A DNA stretch of 64,000 nucleotides, taken from Geodermatophilus sabuli. GTDB lineage: Bacteria; Actinomycetota; Actinomycetes; Mycobacteriales; Geodermatophilaceae. The position numbers and the translations under genes are program-made. Of this stretch, positions 8,378-17,358 are shown piece by piece (the first letter of the stretch is position 1; every line of letters begins with the position of its first letter). The stretch is from NCBI RefSeq assembly GCF_010686765.1, contig NZ_JAAGWF010000004.1, forward strand, positions 1 through 64,000, given 5' to 3'. The notes beneath the pieces were generated by a model that searched no databases, was not told the origin of the DNA, and worked only from the letters and a program-made list of their open reading frames with translations.

Positions 8378-9139
8378 ATGCAACTCGACGGCACCACCGC
8401 CCTCGTCACCGGCGCGGCCTCCGGCCTCGGCGCCGCCACGGCGGCCGCCCTGGCCGACCGCGGCGCCACCGTGTACGGCCTGGACCTGGAGAAGGCCCTC
8501 GCCGGCGCGACGGCGACGTCCGACCGCGTCCACCTCGTCGCGGCCGACGTCACCGACGAGAAACAGGTCCGGTCCGCCGTCGCACGGATCCGGGACGACG
8601 GCCGCGCGCTGCGATTGGCCGTCAACTGCGCCGGCATCGCCCCGTCGGCGCGGATCCTGTCCCGCTCCGGCGCACACGACCTGGACCTGTTCCACACCGT
8701 GCTCAAGGTCAACCTCCTCGGCACGTTCAACGTCCTGCGCCTGGCCGCCGAGACGATGAGCACTCTGGACGCCGACTCGTCCGGTCAACGCGGCGTCATC
8801 GTCAACACGGCCTCGAGCGCCGCCTTTGAAGGCCAGATCGGCCAGGTCGCCTACGCCGCGTCCAAGGCCGGCGTGGCCGGGATGACGATCACGGCCGCCC
8901 GCGACCTGGCCCAGCACGGCATCCGCGTCGCGACCATCGCGCCCGGCATCGTGGACACGCCGATGATGGCGGGCTTCTCCGACGAGGTCCGCTCGAGCCT
9001 GGCAGCGACCGTCCCCTTCCCGCCCCGGCTCGCGCAGCCCGCCGAGTTCGCCCGGCTCGTGACGGTGATCGCCGAGCACGACTACCTGAACGGCGAGGTC
9101 ATCCGCATGGACGGCGCGCTGCGGATGACGCCGCGCTGA
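8378..9139 (+). CDS. SDR, 3-hydroxyacyl-CoA dehydrogenase type II-like
   Basis: 253-residue classical short-chain dehydrogenase. It has the TGAASGLG cofactor loop near residue 12, the NCAG motif, and catalytic Tyr159/Lys163 in YAASK. The overall layout ([20 protein letters not shown] start, PGIVDTPMM after the active site) resembles the HSD10/type II 3-hydroxyacyl-CoA dehydrogenases, which oxidise 3-hydroxyacyl-CoA with NAD. The ATG has AGGAGAAGG just upstream. A thiolase starts 70 bases downstream, so the two probably perform the last steps of a beta-oxidation-type chain shortening. The assignment to acyl-CoA substrates rests on family resemblance and the thiolase neighbour. Confidence 0.85.
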   Translation: MQLDGTTALVTGAASGLGAATAAALADRGATVYGLDLEKALAGATATSDRVHLVAADVTDEKQVRSAVARIRDDGRALRLAVNCAGIAPSARILSRSGAHDLDLFHTVLKVNLLGTFNVLRLAAETMSTLDADSSGQRGVIVNTASSAAFEGQIGQVAYAASKAGVAGMTITAARDLAQHGIRVATIAPGIVDTPMMAGFSDEVRSSLAATVPFPPRLAQPAEFARLVTVIAEHDYLNGEVIRMDGALRMTPR

Positions 9140-9209
9140 CTTCCCAGCCGCCGTCGACCGGCCCGCACCGCAGCCCAACCCCGCCGCCCGTCAACACACA
9201 GGAGTTCCC

Positions 9210-10421
9210 ATGGACCGTCAGCCCCGTTCGGTCATCGTCAGCGGCGCCCGCACCCCCATGGGCCGCCTGCTCGGGTCGCTCAAGGACTTCTCCGCCGCCG
9301 ACCTCGGCGGGATCGCCATCAAGGCGGCACTGGAGCGGGCCGGCATCGCCGGGGACCAGGTCGACTACGTGATCATGGGCCAGGTGCTCCAGGCCGGGGC
9401 GGGCCAGAACCCCGCCCGCCCCGCGGCGGTGGCAGGTGGCATCCCGATGTCGGTGCCCTCGTTCACGCTGAACAAGGTATGCCTGTCGGGCATCGACGCC
9501 ATCGCGCTGGCCGACCAGCTCATCCGCGCTGGTGAGTTCGACGTCGTCGTCGCCGGTGGCATGGAGTCGATGAGCCGGGCCCCGCACCTGTTGCAGGGGT
9601 CGCGCACCGGCACCAAGTACGGCAACACCACGCTCGTCGACGCGCTGGCCCACGACGGGCTCAGCGACAGCTTCGACCAGATCGCGATGGGGACGCTCAC
9701 GGAGATGGCCAACGGGCGTTACGAGCTGACCCGCGAGGAGCAGGACGCCTTTGCTGCGGCCAGCCACCAGCGGGCTGCCGCAGCCCAGAAGAACGGCGTG
9801 TTCGACGCCGAGATCACCCCGGTCCTCATTCCGCAGCGCAAGGGCGACCCCATCGAGATCCGCGAGGACGAGGGCATCCGCCCGGACACGACGACCGAGA
9901 CCCTGGCCAAGTTGAAGCCCGCCTTCGCCGAGGACGGGACGATCACCGCCGGCTCGGCGTCGCAGATCTCCGACGGCGCCTGCGCGGTCGTGGTCATGTC
10001 CGCGGCGAAGGCGGCGGAGCTGGGGCTGACCCCGATCGCCGAGATCGGCGCCCACGGAGTCGTCGCGGGCCCCGACACCTCACTGCAGAGCCAGCCGGCG
10101 CGGGCGATCGCCAAGGCCTGCGCGCGGGAGGGCATCGACCCCGCGGACCTCGACCTCGTCGAGTTCAACGAGGCCTTCGCCGCCGTGGTGATCGCCTCGA
10201 CCCGCGAACTGGGCCTCGACCCGGACAAGGTGAACCCCAACGGCGGGGCCATCGCCCTGGGCCACCCGATCGGCATGAGCGGCGCGCGGATCGTGCTCGA
10301 CCTGGCGCTGGAGCTTGGTCGACGTGGCGGCGGGGTCGGCGCGGCCGCACTGTGCGGCGGCGGCGGGCAGGGCGATGCGCTGATCCTCCACGTGCCTGCC
10401 CCGCGCGTGACCGCCGGCTGA
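9210..10421 (+). CDS. acetyl-CoA acetyltransferase (thiolase)
   Basis: 403-residue thiolase that cleaves 3-ketoacyl-CoA with CoA to acetyl-CoA and a shortened acyl-CoA. The acylated cysteine is Cys91 (NKVCLSG), the activating histidine His352 ([10 protein letters not shown]) and the second cysteine Cys382 (ALCGGGGQG); all catalytic residues are intact and the length is typical. The ATG follows ACAGGAG. It is paired with the upstream SDR, which would supply its ketoacyl-CoA substrate. The only thiolase seen in the window, so it could also finish the box pathway (3-oxoadipyl-CoA to succinyl-CoA and acetyl-CoA), though a dedicated enzyme may exist elsewhere. Confidence 0.93.
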   Translation: MDRQPRSVIVSGARTPMGRLLGSLKDFSAADLGGIAIKAALERAGIAGDQVDYVIMGQVLQAGAGQNPARPAAVAGGIPMSVPSFTLNKVCLSGIDAIALADQLIRAGEFDVVVAGGMESMSRAPHLLQGSRTGTKYGNTTLVDALAHDGLSDSFDQIAMGTLTEMANGRYELTREEQDAFAAASHQRAAAAQKNGVFDAEITPVLIPQRKGDPIEIREDEGIRPDTTTETLAKLKPAFAEDGTITAGSASQISDGACAVVVMSAAKAAELGLTPIAEIGAHGVVAGPDTSLQSQPARAIAKACAREGIDPADLDLVEFNEAFAAVVIASTRELGLDPDKVNPNGGAIALGHPIGMSGARIVLDLALELGRRGGGVGAAALCGGGGQGDALILHVPAPRVTAG

Positions 10422-10797
10422 ACCTGAACCGCCTGCCGGCCCGACCCCGGGAGAGGCCCGTGCGCATCATCGTCCCGGCGGGGCCGGCCTCTTGGAGGCC
10501 CGCGACATCGGACGCCGCGCCCCTGCCGGGGCAGGTGCTCTCGCCGTCAAGACGGCCGGCATCGCCTTCCCGGGCGTCCTGCAGACCCGCCGGGGACAGC
10601 CACGTGGCTCCCCAGCATGGGGACGGGCACGGCGACTCCCTTGGTGAGCAGGCAGGACTAGACGGCTCATGTTCTACACCTTGCGGATCACGGTCAAGGT
10701 CCTGTAGACCTTGTGCCCATTCCGGCCGGGCGTGACAACCACCGCCGTACGCAGCCCGATGCGCCCAACCACCGCACCGTTCTCCTAGGGGGCACGC
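10422..10797. other. intergenic region after thiolase
   Basis: 376 bases with no credible coding sequence. It contains a perfect six-base hairpin (GGCCTC-TTG-GAGGCC, 10486-10500) that could end thiolase transcription, and a longer imperfect repeat around 10674-10710 (TCTACACCTTG pairing with CAAGG...TGTAGA). The promoter of the next gene should lie in the last 150 bases; no clear hexamers were identified. Confidence 0.45.
10486..10500 (+). terminator. short GC hairpin, possible terminator
   Basis: GGCCTC-TTG-GAGGCC, a perfect six-base stem 65 bases after the thiolase stop, without a T run. Such stems are common in GC-rich DNA, so the call is weak. Confidence 0.3.
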
Positions 10798-11367
10798 ATG
10801 ACGGATCGACCCGGGGTACCCGCTAGCGACTTGTCCGACGAGGAACTCGAACGCCAGGGAGTGCACGCTCACGCCATGCGGCACTGGGTCTTCCTCCACG
10901 GCACCACCGATCAGTTCCGGACCCACACCGAACGCATGCTCGAGCTCGAGCAGGAGTACTTGCGCCGCCACCCGCAGCGGACGTGGCAGGGCTCCGGAGG
11001 CGGTTCCGTGGTCCCGTCGCGGGACGAGCGCATTCGCGACCTGGTCCAGACGTTCTCCCGGGCGATCACGTCCCTTCTCGACGAGGAGCCGCCCTCCGTG
11101 GCGTCCGGCGGTCAGCCGTGGAACCCAGAGGAGGCGCAGGTCGAACTGCTCCGCGCCTTCGCGGAGGCACCGGAGGGGCGCCTGCACAAGCTGGAGGCGC
11201 ACCAGATCGCGCGCCAGCTCTCGCCGGACAGCCACCTGGTTGCGCGGCTGTACCGGCAGGACCCGCCGCTACTACAAGCCGAACGGGACATGCGGGTGCT
11301 CACCGATGCTGGCCGGGCCTGGCTCGAGCAGCACGCTCCAGTCGGCGGGGTCACCGCTCGCGCGTGA
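10798..11367 (+). CDS. DUF6158-like hypothetical protein
   Basis: 189-residue soluble protein. Residues 10-65 (DLSDEELERQGVHAHAMRHW, then HGTTDQFRTHTERM and LEQEYLRRHP) resemble the DUF6158 family found in actinobacteria. The C-terminal 80 residues form a separate helical segment (PWNPEEAQVELLRAFAEAPE, later MRVLTDAGRAWLEQH) that looks like a winged-helix or housekeeping helical domain, but this is not certain. No catalytic motif is visible. The ATG at a CTAGGGGGCACGC ribosome site fits. Its last 17 bases overlap the 3' end of the convergent PaaX-family gene. Function unknown. Confidence 0.7.
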   Translation: MTDRPGVPASDLSDEELERQGVHAHAMRHWVFLHGTTDQFRTHTERMLELEQEYLRRHPQRTWQGSGGGSVVPSRDERIRDLVQTFSRAITSLLDEEPPSVASGGQPWNPEEAQVELLRAFAEAPEGRLHKLEAHQIARQLSPDSHLVARLYRQDPPLLQAERDMRVLTDAGRAWLEQHAPVGGVTARA

Positions 11368-12205
11368 TCTCCGTCCACGCGGCGTGGGCCCGCGGCGCCC
11401 AGGCTGCGTGGCGCTCCCGGAACACATCCACCGCCCGGTTCCCGCTCCACCGTGGTGGCAGCAGCCTTCTAGGCAAACCGGGGTCCAGGAGCGGAAACCG
11501 CCGCCACTCCTGCACCAGGCGGACCTGGGCGATCAGCGCCTGGCGGTCGGTGCGCGGCCGGCGCGGCGCCACCAGTTCCAGGAAGTCCTCGTAGCGGTTC
11601 TCGATCGCATCGAGATCCCAAGCGCTGCGGGCAAGGGAGCGCTCGTCGCCGAGAACGCCCGCCTCGGCCAGGAACGACCAGCTAGCGTCGTCGACGCCGA
11701 TGTCCTCGAGCACCCGGATCGCCTCGTGCTCGCGGTTGATGCGGGGCGTCACCCAGGTAGTGGAGTTGATCGACCCCAGCCCGGCCCAGCCCAGTCGTGT
11801 CCGCAGTTTGGTGCGCAGCTGCCGCTCGTTCTCCGGAACGCCGACCACGAGAACCAGCCAGCGGCCGTCCCAGCCGCGGTCGTCGACGGCGAAGCCGTAG
11901 ATCCGGTCCGTCCCCTCCTTGAGCAGACGGGTACCAGCTTCGGTCAGCGACCAGCGGGTCTTCCGGCCGATCCGAGCGGCGGCGATCCACCCGCTGTCGG
12001 CGGTGCGCATGATGGCCTGGCGCGCGGCCTTCTCCGTGACGTCGAGCTCGGCGAGCAAGTCGATGAAGGTCGCCGTCCAGACCGGACGGCCGGCGGGCAG
12101 CACGAACTCGCCCAGCACCGTGAGGAGAAGACTGCGCGCACTCGCGGCACCCAGCTCCTGCCGGCGGGTGACCACCGGCTCCTCCGCAACCTCCACAACA
12201 CCCAT
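11351..12205 (-). CDS. PaaX-family transcriptional regulator
   Basis: 284-residue regulator of the PaaX family, whose founder represses phenylacetate degradation in response to phenylacetyl-CoA. The N-terminal winged helix starts at ASARSLLLTVLGEFVLP and includes AARQAIMRTADSGWI. The central PaaX domain (GWDGRWLVLVV, then RLGWAGLG) and the C-terminal region with WRRFPLLDPGLP follow. The ATG at MGVVEVAEE has GAGGTG six bases upstream; the frame extends further without a site. It is divergent from boxC, so it is the best candidate for controlling the box operon, perhaps through benzoyl-CoA. Two further family members lie in the window (26843 and 37751). Confidence 0.9.
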   Translation of the reverse strand: MGVVEVAEEPVVTRRQELGAASARSLLLTVLGEFVLPAGRPVWTATFIDLLAELDVTEKAARQAIMRTADSGWIAAARIGRKTRWSLTEAGTRLLKEGTDRIYGFAVDDRGWDGRWLVLVVGVPENERQLRTKLRTRLGWAGLGSINSTTWVTPRINREHEAIRVLEDIGVDDASWSFLAEAGVLGDERSLARSAWDLDAIENRYEDFLELVAPRRPRTDRQALIAQVRLVQEWRRFPLLDPGLPRRLLPPRWSGNRAVDVFRERHAAWAPRAHAAWTEITRER

Positions 12206-12422
12206 GGTGACACCTCGTGCCACGACCGCCCGGGACGACCATCCGGGGCGGGCGGCCGGCGTTGTCGCCGACTGCCCACGCCGCGGCCGGGCCTCTCGGC
12301 CAACTTTAGTGATCTGACGCACATGTCTACAGCACGCCTACCGCTTGCGCATCGTCGTGTAGCACGTCACGATGAGCTTCGTGCCTTTGTCAGGCGCGCC
12401 CGCCCGCAACCATGGAGGCCAA

Positions 12423-14153
12423 GTGACCACCCTCGAAGACCGCTCCGCGGTGACGACGGAGGGCCCGGGCCCGGTGGCCGAACCGGGTGCCACGGTGGAG
12501 GTCTCGTTCGACACCTCGCCCGAGCAGTACCGGCACTGGACGCTGTCGGTGGAGGGCGAGGTCGCGACGCTGACCCTCGACGTCGCCGAGGACGGCGGGA
12601 TCGTGCCCGGCTACGAGCTGAAGATGAACAGCTACGACCTGGGCGTGGACATCGAGCTGCACGACGCGGTGCAGCGGATCCGCTTCGAGCACCCCGAGGT
12701 CAAGGCCGTGGTGGTGACCAGCGGCAAGGACCGGATGTTCTGCGCCGGGGCCAACATCCGGATGCTGGCCGCGTCGCCGCACAGCTGGAAGGTGAACTTC
12801 TGCAAGTTCACCAACGAGACCCGCAACGGCATCGAGGACGCGACCGCGCACTCCGGGCTGCCGTTCATCGCCGCGGTCAACGGCACCGCGGCCGGCGGCG
12901 GCTACGAGCTCGCGCTGGCCTGCGAGGAGATCGTGCTGGTCGACGACAACTCCTCGGCGGTGTCGCTGCCCGAGGTGCCGTTGCTGGGCGTGCTGCCCGG
13001 CACCGGCGGCCTGACCCGGGTGGTGGACAAGCGGGGCGTCCGTCGCGACCTCGCCGACGTCTTCTCCACCACCGCCGAGGGCATCAGCGGCGAGCGCGCC
13101 GTCCAGTGGCGGCTCGTCGACGCGGTGGCCAAGGCCAGCGACTTCCCGGCCGAGATCGCCCGCCGGGCCGCAGCCGCGGCCGCCACGTCGTCCCGACCGG
13201 GTGCCGGCAGCGAGGGGGTCGCCCTCACCCCGCTGCACCGCGATGAGGACGGCGACACCACCCGCTACGAGCACGTCCGCGTGGTCGTCGACCGGTCCGC
13301 CGGCACCGCCGCGATCACCGTGCTCGGCCCGACCGCCGTGCCCGCGTCCGTCGAGGAGCTGCACGAGCAGGGCGCCGCGGCCTGGCTGCTGGCCGCCACC
13401 CGCGAGCTCGACGACGTCATCCTGCGGCTGCGCACCAACGAGCTGGGCATCGGCACCTGGCTGCTGCGCACCGAGGGCGACGTCGCCACCGTCGCCGCCT
13501 ACGACGAGTTCCTGCTCGCGCACCGGGACGACTGGCTGGTCAACGAGACGATCAGCTTCTGGAAGCGCACCGTGAAGCGGCTCGACACCACCTCGCGCAG
13601 CCTGTTCGCCCTGATCGAGCCGGGCAGCTGCTTCGTCGGGGCGCTGGCCGAGATCGCCCTTGCCGCGGACCGCTCCTTCATGCTCGAGGGGCAGTTCGAG
13701 GACGACGACGACCCGTTGCCCCCGGCCGTCCTCCGGCTGGACGAGTTCAACACCGGGCTGCTGCCGATGAGCAACGACCTCACCCGCCTCCAGGTCCGCT
13801 TCCTCGGCTCCGCCGCGGAGCTCGCCGCCGCGGAGGCCGCCGTCGGCCGGGACCTGCTCGCCGCCGACGCGCTCGAACTCGGCCTGGTGACCTCGGCGCC
13901 GGACGACATCGACTGGGACGACGAGGTCCGCCTGCTCGTGCAGGAGCGGGCCAGCTTCTCCCCCGACGCGCTGACCGGCATGGAGGCCAACCTGCGCTTC
14001 GCCGGCCAGGAGACCCCGGAGACCAAGGTCTTCGGCCGGCTCACCGCCTGGCAGAACTGGATCTTCCAGCGGCCCAACGCCGCTGGCCCCGAAGGAGCAC
14101 TGCGCCGCTACGGCACCGGCCAGCGGGCCGACTACGACAGGAAGCGGGTCTGA
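12423..14153 (+). CDS. boxC: benzoyl-CoA-dihydrodiol lyase (BoxC)
   Basis: 576-residue member of the crotonase superfamily in its BoxC branch. BoxC acts on the 2,3-epoxide of benzoyl-CoA, opening the ring hydrolytically to 3,4-didehydroadipyl-CoA semialdehyde and formate. The crotonase core shows the oxyanion-hole regions DRMFCAGANIRML and GTAAGGGYELALACEE, with LPEVPLLGVLPGTGGL after them, and a second crotonase-like half ends the protein. The double length is characteristic of BoxC. The GTG start follows TGGAGG. Five bases separate its stop from boxB, so the pair is cotranscribed; the divergent PaaX-family gene probably regulates them. Confidence 0.93.
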   Translation: MTTLEDRSAVTTEGPGPVAEPGATVEVSFDTSPEQYRHWTLSVEGEVATLTLDVAEDGGIVPGYELKMNSYDLGVDIELHDAVQRIRFEHPEVKAVVVTSGKDRMFCAGANIRMLAASPHSWKVNFCKFTNETRNGIEDATAHSGLPFIAAVNGTAAGGGYELALACEEIVLVDDNSSAVSLPEVPLLGVLPGTGGLTRVVDKRGVRRDLADVFSTTAEGISGERAVQWRLVDAVAKASDFPAEIARRAAAAAATSSRPGAGSEGVALTPLHRDEDGDTTRYEHVRVVVDRSAGTAAITVLGPTAVPASVEELHEQGAAAWLLAATRELDDVILRLRTNELGIGTWLLRTEGDVATVAAYDEFLLAHRDDWLVNETISFWKRTVKRLDTTSRSLFALIEPGSCFVGALAEIALAADRSFMLEGQFEDDDDPLPPAVLRLDEFNTGLLPMSNDLTRLQVRFLGSAAELAAAEAAVGRDLLAADALELGLVTSAPDDIDWDDEVRLLVQERASFSPDALTGMEANLRFAGQETPETKVFGRLTAWQNWIFQRPNAAGPEGALRRYGTGQRADYDRKRV

Positions 14154-14158
14154 AGGCG

Positions 14159-15640
14159 ATGACGACCACGGAGTCCAACCCCCAGGACGGCACCGTCACC
14201 GGCGAGGCCCCCAAGCCGACGGGGCCCTTGTCGACGATCGACTACAGCGAGAAGATCCCGAACAACGTCAACCTGGCCGGTGACCGCAAGCTGCAGCGCG
14301 CCCTGGAGAGCTGGCAGCCCAAGTTCCTGGACTGGTGGAAGAACCTCGGCCCCTCCATCCCGACCCACGACGTCTACCTCCGCACCGCCGTCGCGGTCGG
14401 CCGGGACGGCTGGGCGCACTTCGACCGGGTGCCGATGGAGGAATACCGCTGGGGCATCTTCCTCGCCGAGGCCGACCCGGACCGCAAGGTCAACTTCGGC
14501 CAGCACAAGGGCGAGCCGGCCTGGCAGGAGGTCCCCGGCGAGTACCGCTCCGACCTCCGCCGGCTGATCACCGTGCAGGGCGACACCGAGCCCGCCTCGG
14601 TCGAGCAGCAGCGCCACCTCGGCATGACCGCGCCGTCGCTCTACGACATGCGCAACCTCTTCCAGGTCAACGTCGAGGAGGGCCGCCACCTCTGGGCGAT
14701 GGTCTACCTGCTGCAGGCCTACTTCGGCAAAGACGGGCGCGAGGAGGCCGAGCAGCTGCTCAAGCGCAACTCCGGCGACTTCGACAGCCCCCGCATCCTC
14801 GGCGCCTTCAACGAGGAGACGACCGACTGGCTGCAGTTCTTCATGTTCACCTACTTCACCGACCGGGACGGCAAGTACCAGCTCGGCACGCTCAAGGAGA
14901 GCGCCTTCGACCCGCTGGCGCGGACGTGTGAGTTCATGCTCAAGGAGGAGGCGCACCACATGTTCGTCGGCACCACCGGCGTGCAGCGCACCGTCCAGCG
15001 GACCGCGCAGCTGATGAAGCAGCACGGCACCGACGACATCTGGCAGTACGGCGGCATCCCGCTCTCGGTGATCCAGAAATACCTCAACTTCCAGTACTCG
15101 GTGTCGATGGACCTCTTCGGCTCCGAGACCTCGTCCAACGTGGCCGGGTACTACACCTCCGGGCTCAAGGGCCGGTGGATGGAGACCCGCCGCAAGGACG
15201 ACCACCAGCTGCACGACCTCACCATGGACGTGCCCATCATCGACAACGGCGCGATGAGCACCAAGACGGTGCCGATGCTCACCGCGCTCAACCTCGACCT
15301 GCGCAACGAGTACGCCGCCGACTGCGAGAACGGCGTCCGTCGGTGGAACCAGGAGCTGGAGGACGCCGGGCTGCAGGAGCGGCTCGTCCTGCCGCACCAG
15401 GGCTTCAACCGCAAGGTCGGCGCCTTCGCCGGGCACCACGTGACGCCCACCGGCGAGATCGTCGACGAGGCGACCTGGGACCGGATCGCGGCCGACCACC
15501 TGCCCACGCCCGACGAGCGGGCCCGCGTGGCCGAGCTGATGGTGCCGCACTACGAGCCCGGCGAGTTCGCCGGCTGGATCTCCCCGCCGTCGGTCGGCAT
15601 CGACTCCCTGCCGGTCGAGTACGACTACGTCCGCTTCTGA
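14159..15640 (+). CDS. boxB: benzoyl-CoA 2,3-epoxidase oxygenase subunit (BoxB)
   Basis: 493-residue class I diiron oxygenase that epoxidises benzoyl-CoA at C2-C3 using O2 and two electrons. Helical diiron motifs are visible as VNVEEGRHLWAM and FMLKEEAHHMFVG, the E-x2-H pattern of the family, and the long N-terminal IPNNVNLAGDRKLQRALE stretch is typical of BoxB. The start ATG lies five bases after boxC's stop. In proteobacteria the electrons come from BoxA, an FAD/Fe-S reductase; no BoxA-like gene is present here, and a ferredoxin reductase plus ferredoxin follow instead. A benzoate-CoA ligase is not next to it; candidates are the AMP-forming ligases elsewhere in the window. Confidence 0.94.
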   Translation: MTTTESNPQDGTVTGEAPKPTGPLSTIDYSEKIPNNVNLAGDRKLQRALESWQPKFLDWWKNLGPSIPTHDVYLRTAVAVGRDGWAHFDRVPMEEYRWGIFLAEADPDRKVNFGQHKGEPAWQEVPGEYRSDLRRLITVQGDTEPASVEQQRHLGMTAPSLYDMRNLFQVNVEEGRHLWAMVYLLQAYFGKDGREEAEQLLKRNSGDFDSPRILGAFNEETTDWLQFFMFTYFTDRDGKYQLGTLKESAFDPLARTCEFMLKEEAHHMFVGTTGVQRTVQRTAQLMKQHGTDDIWQYGGIPLSVIQKYLNFQYSVSMDLFGSETSSNVAGYYTSGLKGRWMETRRKDDHQLHDLTMDVPIIDNGAMSTKTVPMLTALNLDLRNEYAADCENGVRRWNQELEDAGLQERLVLPHQGFNRKVGAFAGHHVTPTGEIVDEATWDRIAADHLPTPDERARVAELMVPHYEPGEFAGWISPPSVGIDSLPVEYDYVRF

Positions 15641-15778
15641 CGAGCCTCAGTGCGGTCGCTGGGGCACGGGCAGCCAACCCAGCAACTCCGCACGATGCAG
15701 GAGGCTGAGCCGCCCCTCGCACGCGAGGCGGCCTGGTACTGCGACGGCAGCGGTAGTGCCTGAGCATCTTCTGCTGCT

Positions 15779-15814
15779 AGGACGTGGCGCCGGCAAGCGC
15801 TTCTGCCACGTCCT
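15779..15814 (+). terminator. strong inverted repeat between boxB and the reductase gene
   Basis: Perfect ten-base arms AGGACGTGGC (15779-15788) and GCCACGTCCT (15805-15814) around a 16-base loop, 140 bases after boxB and 80 bases before the reductase start. It could end or attenuate boxCB transcription, or be an operator for the reductase/ferredoxin genes. There is no T run. Confidence 0.45.
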
Positions 15815-15895
15815 GCGTCCCGAACCCATTCTTGAGGAGCTCAACGGCTCCGTACCGCGCCGACATCGTCGGCTTGAGATCTCCCGGAGGAACCC

Positions 15896-16978
15896 GTGAC
15901 TGCGACTGAGACGCGGCCGCCCGCGACGGCGACGGGGGGCGGCCGGGAGGTCGCGGTGGACCTGCTGGTCGTCGGGGCGGGGCCGGCCGGGCTGTACGCC
16001 GCCTACTACGCCGGCTTCCGCGGCCTGCGCACGGCGCTCGTCGACAGCCTCCCGGAACCGGGCGGCCAGGTCATGGCCCTCTACCCGGAGAAGATGGTCT
16101 ACGACGTCGCCGGCTTCCCCGCCATCGTGGGCCGGGACCTCGTCGCCGGCCTGGTCACCCAGGCGGCCCGCTTCGACCCGGTCTACGTCCTGGGCGAACG
16201 CGCCGAGTCCCTCACCGACGAGGCCGGACACCGCCCCCGGGCCGGCGACCGGCTGGTGGTCACCACCGACAAGGGCACCCGCATCACCTGCGGGGCGGTG
16301 GTCGTCACCGGGGGCATCGGCACCTTCACCCCCCGGCCGCTGCCCGGCGGCGACGTGTGGGAGGGCCGCGGCCTGACCTACGTGGTCAGGAAGCTGGCCG
16401 CGCACACCGGCCAGGACGTCGTCATCGTCGGCGGCGGGGACAGCGCGGTGGACTGGGCACTGGCCCTGGCCGACATCGCCGCCTCGGTCACCCTGGTGCA
16501 CCGCCGCAAGAACTTCCGCGCCCACGCGGCCAGCGTCGCCGACATGGAGAAGGGGCCGACCGTCGTCCTCACCGACGCGCAGGTCGACTCCCTGGAGGGC
16601 GGCCCCGTCGACGGCGGAGAGGCCCTGCACACCGTGCACGTGCGCACCAAGGACGGCACCGTCACCCCGCACAAGGCCCAGGCGGTCATCGCCGCGCTCG
16701 GCTTCACCGCCGACATCGGTCCCCTGGAACGCTGGGGCATCGACATCGTCGACCGCAAGATCCTCGTGGACACCGCCATGCGGACCTCGGTGGCCGGCGT
16801 CTACTCGGCCGGCGACATCACCGAGTACGCCGGCAAGGTGCGGTTGATCTCGGTCGGGTTCGGGGAGGCAGCGACCGCGGTCAACAACGCCGCCACCTAC
16901 CTCGACCCCGACCAGCCGCTCTTCCCCGGGCACAGCAGCGACGACCCGGCCGGCCTCGGCGCGACCGCGCACGCCTGA
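15896..16978 (+). CDS. FAD-dependent ferredoxin-NADP reductase, thioredoxin-reductase fold
   Basis: 360-residue two-domain flavoprotein. The FAD site GAGPAGLYAAYYAG lies near residue 28, the NAD(P) site VIVGGGDSAVDWAL near 177, and the C-terminal FAD motif GVYSAGDITEY near 301. The redox-active Cys-x2-Cys of thioredoxin reductases is missing, which together with the PEPGGQVMALYPEK segment marks the ferredoxin/flavodoxin reductase (YumC-like) group. The GTG start follows CCCGGAGG. A 7Fe ferredoxin is 39 bases downstream. The pair probably carries electrons from NADPH to BoxB in place of BoxA; that role is inferred from operon position. Confidence 0.88.
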   Translation: MTATETRPPATATGGGREVAVDLLVVGAGPAGLYAAYYAGFRGLRTALVDSLPEPGGQVMALYPEKMVYDVAGFPAIVGRDLVAGLVTQAARFDPVYVLGERAESLTDEAGHRPRAGDRLVVTTDKGTRITCGAVVVTGGIGTFTPRPLPGGDVWEGRGLTYVVRKLAAHTGQDVVIVGGGDSAVDWALALADIAASVTLVHRRKNFRAHAASVADMEKGPTVVLTDAQVDSLEGGPVDGGEALHTVHVRTKDGTVTPHKAQAVIAALGFTADIGPLERWGIDIVDRKILVDTAMRTSVAGVYSAGDITEYAGKVRLISVGFGEAATAVNNAATYLDPDQPLFPGHSSDDPAGLGATAHA

Positions 16979-17017
16979 GCCCGACCACCCACCACCCGCT
17001 CCAGCCAGGAGATCCCC

Positions 17018-17350
17018 GTGCCCTACGTCATCGGTTCGGAGTGCATCGACACCACCGACATGTCCTGCGTGGAGGAGTGCCCGGTCGACTGCATCTACGA
17101 GGGCGACCGCAAGCTCTACATCAACCCCAAGGAGTGCATCGACTGCGGCGCCTGCGAGCCGGTCTGCCCGGTCGAGGCGATCGCCCAGGACCGGCGGGTG
17201 ACCGACGAGAACGAGCCGCACATCGCCGACAACCGACGGTTCTTCGTCGAGCTGCTGCCCGGCCGCGACGCGCCGCTGGGCAGCCCCGGCGGCGCCTCGA
17301 AGGTCGGCCGCATCGGGGTGGACACCGAGCTCGTCGGCGAGCACGGCTGA
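17018..17350 (+). CDS. 7Fe ferredoxin (3Fe-4S/4Fe-4S)
   Basis: 110-residue ferredoxin. Cysteines 9, 17, 21, 25, 40, 43, 46 and 50 form the two cluster motifs, with C-x7-C-x3-CP at the start and CIDCGACEPVCP later, followed by a long C-terminal extension as in FdxA-type proteins. The GTG start follows CAGGAG. It sits between the ferredoxin reductase and a luciferase-like enzyme and is the likely electron carrier to BoxB. A decayed copy is present at 35500-35733, a frameshifted relative at 54598-54920 and a truncated relative at the left edge, so this small gene has been copied or acquired repeatedly. Confidence 0.93.
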   Translation: MPYVIGSECIDTTDMSCVEECPVDCIYEGDRKLYINPKECIDCGACEPVCPVEAIAQDRRVTDENEPHIADNRRFFVELLPGRDAPLGSPGGASKVGRIGVDTELVGEHG

Positions 17351-17358
17351 GGACCGGC

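Noticed and set aside
12390..13523. Long open frame antisense to boxC
   Set aside because: High-GC codon bias creates long antisense frames; the composition is abnormal and boxC on the other strand has clear family motifs.
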